Of a DNA stretch of 8,134 nucleotides, positions 1 through 3,695 are shown piece by piece. This DNA is from an uncultured bacterium (GTDB taxonomy: Bacteria > Patescibacteriota > Minisyncoccia > Moranbacterales > GWC2-37-73): positions 1-8,134 of the forward strand of contig CAIJXA010000018.1 in the NCBI GenBank assembly GCA_903824515.1, given 5' to 3'. Every line of letters begins with the position of its first letter. The first letter of the stretch is position 1. The notes under the pieces are model-generated. The model was not told the origin of the DNA. It saw nothing but the letters and a program-made list of their open reading frames with translations, and did no database searches. The position numbers were made by a program, and so were the translations under genes.

Positions 1-26
1 GCTTCTTCGCTCCGCCTCGAAGCTGG

Positions 27-96
27 GGCGCTACACTCAGAATGCTCGCACCTGCTCGCATCCTTCTCGCGCCCGTCCGATTCTCTCTTATCGCTA
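27..96 (+). pseudogene. Possible degenerate inverted copy of tRNA-Glu
   Basis: This stretch reads like a decayed second copy of the tRNA-Glu at 139-210, facing it tail to tail. It begins with GGCGCTA (27-33), the same seven bases as the intact tRNA's 5' acceptor strand. The last 22 bases (75-96) match the T-arm and 3' acceptor end with one mismatch and one extra base. In between, CACC and CATCCT recur in the right order with nearly the right spacing. Its span is 70 nt against 72. It cannot work as a tRNA: the T-stem (71-75 with 83-87) does not pair, and no anticodon arm forms. The 3' half is well supported; the 5' half could be chance. Confidence 0.4.
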
Positions 97-159
97 GACA
101 AACAAAAATCTCCACTTAGTGCGGAGATTTCTTATTTGTAGCGCTAAGGAGAATCGGAC
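75..159. repeat. 85-bp imperfect palindrome spanning the tRNA-Glu 3' end and terminator
   Basis: Reading 75 rightwards and 159 leftwards (complement) gives nearly the same roughly 42-nt sequence. Outer arms 75-96 and 139-159 share about 20 of 22 positions, and the similarity continues with a few small gaps and mismatches into the terminator stem arms 106-113 and 123-130. The centre is near 117-118. The right arm is the T-arm and acceptor end of the functional tRNA-Glu, so the left arm is best explained as an inverted partial duplication that has since diverged. Confidence 0.8.
99..130 (-). terminator. Intrinsic terminator of tRNA-Glu
   Basis: On the minus strand, 8 nt after the tRNA 3' end, an 8-bp perfect stem (AAATCTCC with GGAGATTT) closes a 9-nt loop. 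The transcript then continues into a U-rich TTTGTTTG-like tail. Position and shape fit rho-independent termination of tRNA-Glu. The hairpin is symmetric, but the plus-strand side has a weaker T-tract. Confidence 0.65.
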
Positions 160-210
160 TCCTGTTACCAGGATGAAAACCTGGTGTCCTAACCACTAGA
201 CGATAGCGCC
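139..210 (-). tRNA. tRNA-Glu (anticodon TTC)
   Basis: The 72-nt minus-strand sequence folds as a cloverleaf. The acceptor 5' strand GGCGCTA pairs with TAGCGCT (the first pair is a G-U wobble) and the discriminator is A. The D-arm is GTCT/GGAC with an AGTGGTTA loop. The anticodon arm is CCAGG/CCTGG with loop TTTTCAT, placing TTC at 34-36. The variable loop is TAAC and the T-stem is AGGAG/CTCCT. The 3' CCA is not encoded. The T-loop reads TCCGATT, so position 55, nearly always U (pseudouridine) in bacteria, appears as C. The gene is monocistronic by layout: it follows the terminator at 289-316 and has its own terminator. Confidence 0.95.
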
Positions 211-215
211 ATATA

Positions 216-232
216 CCTATGCTACGCATAGG
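216..232. repeat. Perfect 7-bp hairpin just 5' of tRNA-Glu
   Basis: CCTATGC and GCATAGG form a perfect inverted repeat around a 3-nt TAC centre. It sits 5 nt upstream of the mature tRNA 5' end on the transcribed strand. It may be a small dispersed palindrome, a precursor-leader hairpin, or part of the promoter. Confidence 0.6.
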
Positions 233-247
233 ATTTTCAATTTTCAA
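219..247 (-). promoter_or_regulatory. Candidate tRNA-Glu promoter
   Basis: On the minus strand TTGAAA (247-242) is followed after 17 nt by TAGCAT (224-219), and the tRNA starts 8 nt later. The -35-like box lies in a heptameric repeat and the -10-like box in the 216-232 hairpin. The -10 matches consensus at only 4 of 6 positions, so this is tentative. Confidence 0.3.
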
Positions 248-258
248 TTCACAATTTT
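233..258 (-). repeat. 26-nt heptameric repeat copy, identical to one in tsaD
   Basis: Read on the minus strand, these 26 nt are identical to plus-strand 1862-1887 inside the tsaD coding region. The unit is AATTGAA and relatives, repeated at 7-nt spacing. The sequence is low in complexity, but exact identity over 26 nt is much more than the base composition predicts. Confidence 0.8.
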
Positions 259-288
259 AAAACTAAAAAGAGAACGGCTCTGTTTTAT

Positions 289-316
289 AAAAAAATAGAG
301 AACCAGAAACTGATTC
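289..316 (-). terminator. Intrinsic terminator of the sigma-factor transcript
   Basis: On the minus strand GAATCAG and CTGGTTC form a 7-bp stem (one G-U pair) with a TTT loop. TCTA and then seven consecutive T follow at once. It lies about 40 nt after the stop of the 20-codon micro-ORF and about 105 nt after the sigma gene stop, and it separates this transcript from tRNA-Glu. Confidence 0.65.
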
Positions 317-358
317 CTTATCAACAAACCACTGATATAATATAACAGAAACAAAAAA

Positions 359-421
359 TTAATCAAGTCCAATCCCTAAAGCCTGCCAGCAGCCTTCATT
401 AAAGACATCCCTTGGATGCAT
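359..421 (-). CDS. Possible 20-residue micro-ORF coupled to the sigma factor gene
   Basis: One base after the sigma-factor stop (TAA, 425-423) an ATG opens a 20-codon frame that begins MHPRDVFNEG and ends GIGLD. It stops at 361-359 and the terminator follows about 40 nt later. The composition (Trp, Cys, several Gly, charged residues) is less AT-driven than random sequence here, and the spacing is typical of translational coupling. I recognise no family. It could be a leader-like or regulatory peptide, or a chance ORF; a 20-codon open frame alone is weak evidence. Confidence 0.3.
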   Translation of the reverse strand: MHPRDVFNEGCWQALGIGLD

Positions 422-422
422 T

Positions 423-1211
423 TTATTTTCCATTTTCTTCCTCTTTCATAATTACAAGCAGCTTCTTTTTGGCCCGATTGATAATTGTTCCAACTGTATT
501 CACGGGTTTATCCAAAATCTTGCTAATTTGTTCATAAGAATATTCCTTAAAATATCTCATTTCCAAAATCTGACGATATTGTTTCGGCATTTTCTTGAGA
601 GCTATGCCTATATTCTGAATAACCTCATCTTGTAACCAAAGTTCCTCCATGGGAATTTCTTCACTTGCCATATCAAGTTTATCTTTGCTAATTGTGACAT
701 CATCCCAAGAAACCGTGTACCTTTTACTTTTACGCTTCAAGTGATTAATGGCCTCATTGTGAGCAATACGATATATCCAAGATGAAAATTTGCGACTCAA
801 GTCAAAATTTTGAATATTCTTATAAGTTTTCGTGAAAACATTTTGCAAAATATCCTCAGTTTCGCTCCGATCTCTTGTCAAGCGATAAATGTAAATAAAC
901 AGCTTTTTTTGATACCTCCTAAAAAGATCAAAGTATGCTTGATGATTCTGAGTTTGAATAACCATTATCAATTCATTATCATCCAAATCTTTGCATCTTT
1001 CGATGTCCGTTTTTCTGCGATAAAATTTTTTATTGAGAGTCGAGATTTCCTGCTCCATTTTTCTTCTGACATTCAAAAGGCTTCCGCCAAAATCTGTCTT
1101 ACGACGAAAATACAAAATCTCAGCTACTGCGGCTGTATGATTTTTGGGTTTATTCTTTTTGGGTGTTTCCGCCTTTAACCCAGTGGAAACGCTTTTCATT
1201 TTAACTGCCAT
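423..1211 (-). CDS. ECF-like RNA polymerase sigma-70 family factor with a basic N-terminal extension
   Basis: This protein would direct RNA polymerase to a promoter subset. With the start at 1211 it has 262 residues. Sigma region 2 is at about 85-165, with the core AYFDLFRRY, an RSETEDILQNVFTKTY segment, and WIYRIAHNEAINHLKR in the -10-recognition part. Region 4 is at about 198-252, with MPKQYRQILEMRYF and the helix-turn-helix YEQISKILDKPVNTV. No region 1.1 or 3 is evident. The first 80 residues are Lys/Arg-rich, match nothing I know, and contain RRKTD twice (36-40 and 65-69). The frame stays open to 1451 but that part is antisense to tsaD; the promoter at 1275-1303 favours starts at 1211 or 1199. 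The ATG at 1058, after a weak AGAAG, would give a more typical 211-residue ECF factor. No anti-sigma gene is adjacent. Confidence 0.9.
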   Translation of the reverse strand: MAVKMKSVSTGLKAETPKKNKPKNHTAAVAEILYFRRKTDFGGSLLNVRRKMEQEISTLNKKFYRRKTDIERCKDLDDNELIMVIQTQNHQAYFDLFRRYQKKLFIYIYRLTRDRSETEDILQNVFTKTYKNIQNFDLSRKFSSWIYRIAHNEAINHLKRKSKRYTVSWDDVTISKDKLDMASEEIPMEELWLQDEVIQNIGIALKKMPKQYRQILEMRYFKEYSYEQISKILDKPVNTVGTIINRAKKKLLVIMKEEENGK

Positions 1212-1253
1212 ATGGTAATATCGGTTAACTATTGCAAAAAATAGACAACAAGT

Positions 1254-1284
1254 TTGCTTCTCCAAATAAGTTACATAATATAAC
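1254..1284 (+). promoter_or_regulatory. Candidate tsaD promoter
   Basis: TTGCTT (1254-1259) with TATAAC (1279-1284, 19-nt spacer) or TAATAT (1276-1281, 16-nt spacer) could drive tsaD. Transcription would start only about 5-10 nt before the ATG, giving a nearly leaderless mRNA, in agreement with the absence of a Shine-Dalgarno sequence. The -10 region overlaps the opposing sigma-gene promoter. Confidence 0.3.
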
Positions 1285-1303
1285 AATATTGCATTTATGT
1301 CAA
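1275..1303 (-). promoter_or_regulatory. Near-consensus sigma-70-type promoter for the sigma factor gene
   Basis: On the minus strand there is a perfect -35 TTGACA (1303-1298), a 17-nt spacer, and a -10 TATTAT (1280-1275; 5 of 6). Predicted transcription starts near 1268, leaving a leader of about 57 nt to the ATG at 1211. The -35 box overlaps bases 2-7 of the tsaD coding sequence, so the two divergent genes share their control region. The box looks like a housekeeping promoter rather than an ECF-type autoregulated one. Confidence 0.65.
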
Positions 1304-2631
1304 CCTCAAATATTCTTAAACCCGCCCTGGCTAGCAGAAGACTGCCTAAAAAGTCTAAAACTGTGATTCTTTCCATTGAGACATCCTGCGATGAAACCGC
1401 TATTTCAATTCTTGCTTGGGAAAATGAAGCTCCAGTAATTCTTTCAAACAAGGTTTCTTCTCAAATAAAACTACATGCCAAATGGGGTGGTGTTGTGCCA
1501 AACCTTGCTGCGCGACAACATGTAAAAAACATTGACCACGTTCTCAAATCAGCTCTAGCAGAAACAGCCATGACGCCAGCAAACATTGATATCATTTCAG
1601 TGACTAATGGGCCAGGCCTCATTCCTGCCCTTTTGGTAGGTGTCAACTATGCTAAAACGCTTGCCTATCTTTGGGAGAAACCCCTAATTGGAATTCATCA
1701 TATCGAAGGACATATCTACGCTAATTTTATCTCCGATAAGATTAGCGCAATTTCCAATTTCCAATTTCCAATTTCCAAACAAATTAAAAAATCTCAAATC
1801 TTAAATCTTACGCGAGCTCAAAATTCAAAAGAAGTAAAAAAAGATTCTTCTTCCATCACTGAAAATTGTGAATTGAAAATTGAAAATTCTGAAATATCCT
1901 TCCCAGCATTGACACTCGTGGTCTCTGGCGGTCACACTCAACTAATTTTAATGAAAAAACATCTTCAATATGAAATTATCGGTCAGACTGTGGATGATGC
2001 AGTCGGTGAAGCTTTTGACAAAGTCGCTAGGATTTTGGGAATCGGCTATCCCGGAGGACCAAATGTTGCCGCTTGGGCAGCAAAATTTCAAAATTCAAAT
2101 GAACCAGAAAACGCCCTAAAAGCTAACGGAGCTATATGCTGTAAGCTAGTCTTCCCTCGCCCTATGCTCAACAAGCAAGGATTTAATTTTTCTTTTTCTG
2201 GACTCAAAACTGCAGTACTGTACGAAGTAAAAAAATTTGTCGCCGCCAATGGGAGTTCAGCTCCTACAAAGGAAGCTGAACTCCCCAGGGAATATATTAC
2301 CGAAATTTGCCATGAATTTCAACAAGCCTGCATTGATGTTTTGGTTTCCAAAACAATCAAAGCCGCTCAACTGCATCAACCAAAAACAATCATGCTGGCC
2401 GGTGGTGTCAGTGCTAATCTGGAACTTCGCAAACAGCTCAATCAAGCAATTACGACTAATCTTCCAGGGGTGGCTTACCGAATTCCAAGCTTGTCCTTAA
2501 CTGGAGACAACGGCGCCATGATTGGCAGTGCTGGGGCTTTTCGCTGGGAAAAGATGAGCGCTGCACAAAAGAAATCTTCGTTTGGAAATTGGAAAAATCT
2601 TCAGCCAAATGCCAATTTGAAAATGAAATAA
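1297..2631 (+). CDS. tsaD: tRNA N6-adenosine threonylcarbamoyltransferase TsaD, with in-frame insertions
   Basis: TsaD transfers the threonylcarbamoyl group from threonylcarbamoyl-AMP to A37 of ANN-decoding tRNAs (t6A), working with TsaB and TsaE. Family hallmarks are all present: IETSCDET (27-34), KLHAKWGGVVP (58-68), the metal site HHIEGH (134-139; ligands H135 and H139), VSGGHTQ (209-215), GEAFDK (237-242), YPGGP (251-255), FSFSGLKT (298-305), AGGVSAN (368-374) and TGDNGAM (402-408; third ligand D404). It has 444 residues against about 337 in E. coli. The excess is a 20-residue N-terminus, about 45 residues at 150-201, about 12 at 266-281, 12 at 319-330 and a C-terminal tail. The insertions coincide with DNA repeats. 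No Shine-Dalgarno precedes the ATG; the GTG at codon 23 is an alternative start. It is convergent with the gene at 2640. Confidence 0.97.
   Translation: MSTSNILKPALASRRLPKKSKTVILSIETSCDETAISILAWENEAPVILSNKVSSQIKLHAKWGGVVPNLAARQHVKNIDHVLKSALAETAMTPANIDIISVTNGPGLIPALLVGVNYAKTLAYLWEKPLIGIHHIEGHIYANFISDKISAISNFQFPISKQIKKSQILNLTRAQNSKEVKKDSSSITENCELKIENSEISFPALTLVVSGGHTQLILMKKHLQYEIIGQTVDDAVGEAFDKVARILGIGYPGGPNVAAWAAKFQNSNEPENALKANGAICCKLVFPRPMLNKQGFNFSFSGLKTAVLYEVKKFVAANGSSAPTKEAELPREYITEICHEFQQACIDVLVSKTIKAAQLHQPKTIMLAGGVSANLELRKQLNQAITTNLPGVAYRIPSLSLTGDNGAMIGSAGAFRWEKMSAAQKKSSFGNWKNLQPNANLKMK
1749..1776 (+). repeat. Four perfect tandem AATTTCC heptamers inside tsaD
   Basis: Four identical 7-nt units lie back to back in the tsaD reading frame, encoding part of the SNFQFPIS segment of the large insertion. 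The unit contains no stop trinucleotide in any frame on either strand, so it can grow or shrink by three units without closing the reading frame. Confidence 0.9.
1789..1809 (+). repeat. Three tandem AAATCTC/AAATCTT heptamers inside tsaD
   Basis: Three consecutive 7-nt units (the first ends in C, the others in T) sit 12 nt after the AATTTCC array in the same TsaD insertion. AAATCTT appears once more at 2595-2601, in the C-terminal tail. Confidence 0.7.
1862..1891 (+). repeat. AATTGAA-type heptamer array inside tsaD
   Basis: From 1864 four 7-nt units follow each other: AATTGTG, AATTGAA twice, then AATTCTG. They encode NCELKIENS. The 26 nt at 1862-1887 recur exactly, inverted, at 233-258 upstream of tRNA-Glu. 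The fourth unit deviates exactly where a further AATTGAA would create an in-frame TGA (1888-1890). Confidence 0.85.
2121..2147. repeat. Imperfect palindrome in a TsaD insertion
   Basis: AGCTAAC (2121-2127) faces GTAAGCT (2141-2147) with one mismatch, and an inner AGC/GCT pair closes a TATAT loop. It encodes the KANGAICCK segment just before FPRPM, where TsaD proteins usually have a shorter loop. It is weaker than the 2251-2285 palindrome. Confidence 0.4.
2251..2285. repeat. 35-nt palindromic element inserted in frame in tsaD
   Basis: A perfect 12-bp inverted repeat (GGGAGTTCAGCT and AGCTGAACTCCC) surrounds 11 nt in which CC and GG can also pair, leaving a TACAAA loop and one bulged A. It occupies exactly codons 319-330 (GSSAPTKEAELP). 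The same loop is about 12 residues shorter in E. coli TsaD as I remember it, so the palindrome accounts for the extra length. This resembles palindromic elements such as Rickettsia RPEs that enter coding genes in frame. Confidence 0.85.
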
Positions 2632-2639
2632 CCCTAAAC

Positions 2640-3470
2640 TTAAACTGCAACCTTGCGAACGTCTATGTTCCCATTATTAACTCTGCTGAGCAGAAATTCT
2701 GAAATGATTATTACAACTTTGTGATTTCCTTCAAATGAAGTAACGCAAGGAATTTTGCTATCCTTGGTGAAGTGTGAGCCGCTGCAGAGTGTTATCATTT
2801 TTGTATCAAGGTGATTTCCGGTTTTCAAAAAGTAAGACATTTCAAGCAAAAGCCTTTCTTCAAATGTCATTGACGGAACTTTCCCACTTTCAATATCTTC
2901 CGAAGAAATGTTTTCATGCTCTGCATTAGCTTCAATATCATCAGGCGTCCAAACTGCGTAAGATCGCTCTTTGGTATTTCTATCTGATTTGATAATTTCA
3001 TCCCAACTCATTTTTTCACTATCCTCTCCATCATTTATACGCTTTCGAATATCAAAAAATTTTTCGCATTTTTCAAAAATACTTTGAGCGGTCAACCCCT
3101 CCTTCATAACAATCAATCTGTCGAAGCCATCCGGCTTTTCAGGAATTTCAATGTTTGTAATATCAAGCTCCTCATTAAAAACTTCTTTATAAAATTTCTG
3201 CCAACCAACCAGTTGCTCTGCAATTTTTTCTTTTTCAGCTTCAACCTCAGCAACTTTCTTGTCACCCAATTCCGCTATTTCTTCACGAACTATTTGTAAC
3301 ATCTTTTCGTCTGCTGCTGCTTTTTTCGCGCAAGCTTCCTTAAATGAATTTGACTCAACTTGATCATTCGAATCTCCAAACTTCTGAACTTGGCTAACCG
3401 CATCAGGTTGCAAGCTCTCTGTGTGATTTGAGGGTGTTTCAGTTGTTTTAAGATTTTCAAATGTTTTCAT
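2640..3470 (-). CDS. Hypothetical protein with a central coiled coil, CPR-type conserved C-terminal half
   Basis: It has 276 residues with no signal peptide or membrane segment, so it is probably cytoplasmic. Residues 1-45 are polar and likely disordered. About 46-100 is a Glu/Lys/Ala-rich helix with coiled-coil character. The C-terminal half (about 115-276) holds the better-structured part: DGFDRLIVMKEGL, WDEIIKSDRNT, YAVWTPDDIEAN, MTFEERLLLEMSYFLKTG and TLCSGS. I recall these patterns (a YA-W segment, an E-A-N/D segment, T--ERLLLE---F--TG-HLD, TLC-GS) from hypothetical proteins found repeatedly in CPR genomes; that is memory, not a search, and I know no function. No Shine-Dalgarno precedes the ATG. 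It ends 8 bp from the tsaD stop with no terminator between, and shares its 225-bp upstream region with divergent valS. Confidence 0.85.
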   Translation of the reverse strand: MKTFENLKTTETPSNHTESLQPDAVSQVQKFGDSNDQVESNSFKEACAKKAAADEKMLQIVREEIAELGDKKVAEVEAEKEKIAEQLVGWQKFYKEVFNEELDITNIEIPEKPDGFDRLIVMKEGLTAQSIFEKCEKFFDIRKRINDGEDSEKMSWDEIIKSDRNTKERSYAVWTPDDIEANAEHENISSEDIESGKVPSMTFEERLLLEMSYFLKTGNHLDTKMITLCSGSHFTKDSKIPCVTSFEGNHKVVIIISEFLLSRVNNGNIDVRKVAV

Positions 3471-3534
3471 AGGATTAATTCATATTTGCTAAATAATTTG
3501 ATTCTTTGTGTTTGCTATTGCACTTGATACTATT

Positions 3535-3562
3535 ATTGTAGCAATTTTTTCACCTTTGTCCA
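3535..3562 (-). promoter_or_regulatory. Candidate extended -10 promoter for the hypothetical gene
   Basis: On the minus strand TGGACA (3562-3557) is followed after 16 nt by TACAAT (3540-3535). TGC precedes the -10 directly, giving an extended TGN -10 motif. Transcription would begin near 3528, about 58 nt before the ATG. Confidence 0.5.
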
Positions 3563-3618
3563 CAAAATGCTCAAACTCCAACAGTTGAAATATCTCACCT
3601 TCTTTGCTAGGATAGAGA

Positions 3619-3624
3619 TATAAT
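3619..3624 (+). promoter_or_regulatory. Candidate -10 box for valS
   Basis: A perfect TATAAT lies 71 nt upstream of the valS start. No convincing -35 lies 16-18 nt before it. If used, transcription would start near 3631, placing the heptameric array at 3657-3691 entirely in the valS leader. Confidence 0.35.
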
Positions 3625-3656
3625 TACAATTTTCCAGTTGCTGGTTACTGTTTTCA

Positions 3657-3691
3657 ATTACTGATTACTGATTACTAGTTACTGATTACTG
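3657..3691 (+). repeat. Five tandem ATTACTG-type heptamers in the valS leader
   Basis: Five 7-nt units run from 3657 to 3691: ATTACTG, except that the third ends in A and the fourth starts with G. Only four A residues separate the array from the valS ATG, so it occupies the place of the ribosome-binding site. Since 7 is not a multiple of 3, the TGA and TAG it contains fall in successive frames and close all three plus-strand frames just before the gene. A looser copy (GGTTACTG) lies slightly upstream. Confidence 0.92.
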
Positions 3692-3695
3692 AAAA

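Noticed and set aside
1212..1451. Upstream extension of the sigma-factor frame to 1451
   Set aside because: It runs antisense through the conserved 5' part of tsaD and past the near-consensus sigma-gene promoter; it is an open frame by chance.
1427..1451. Similarity of the antisense peptide FERITGAS to the Hsp20 N-terminus FFERVTGAS, with 18 of 20 matching bases
   Set aside because: The sense strand encodes the TsaD N-terminal region, and one such near-match is plausible by chance across an 8-kb AT-rich window on both strands.
2632..2639. Bidirectional terminator between tsaD and the convergent hypothetical gene
   Set aside because: Only 8 bp separate the stops and no stem-loop with T-run is visible; transcripts probably overlap.
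3657..3691. CRISPR-like array
   Set aside because: Units are 7 nt and contiguous without spacers; the same holds for 1749-1891 and 6332-6367.
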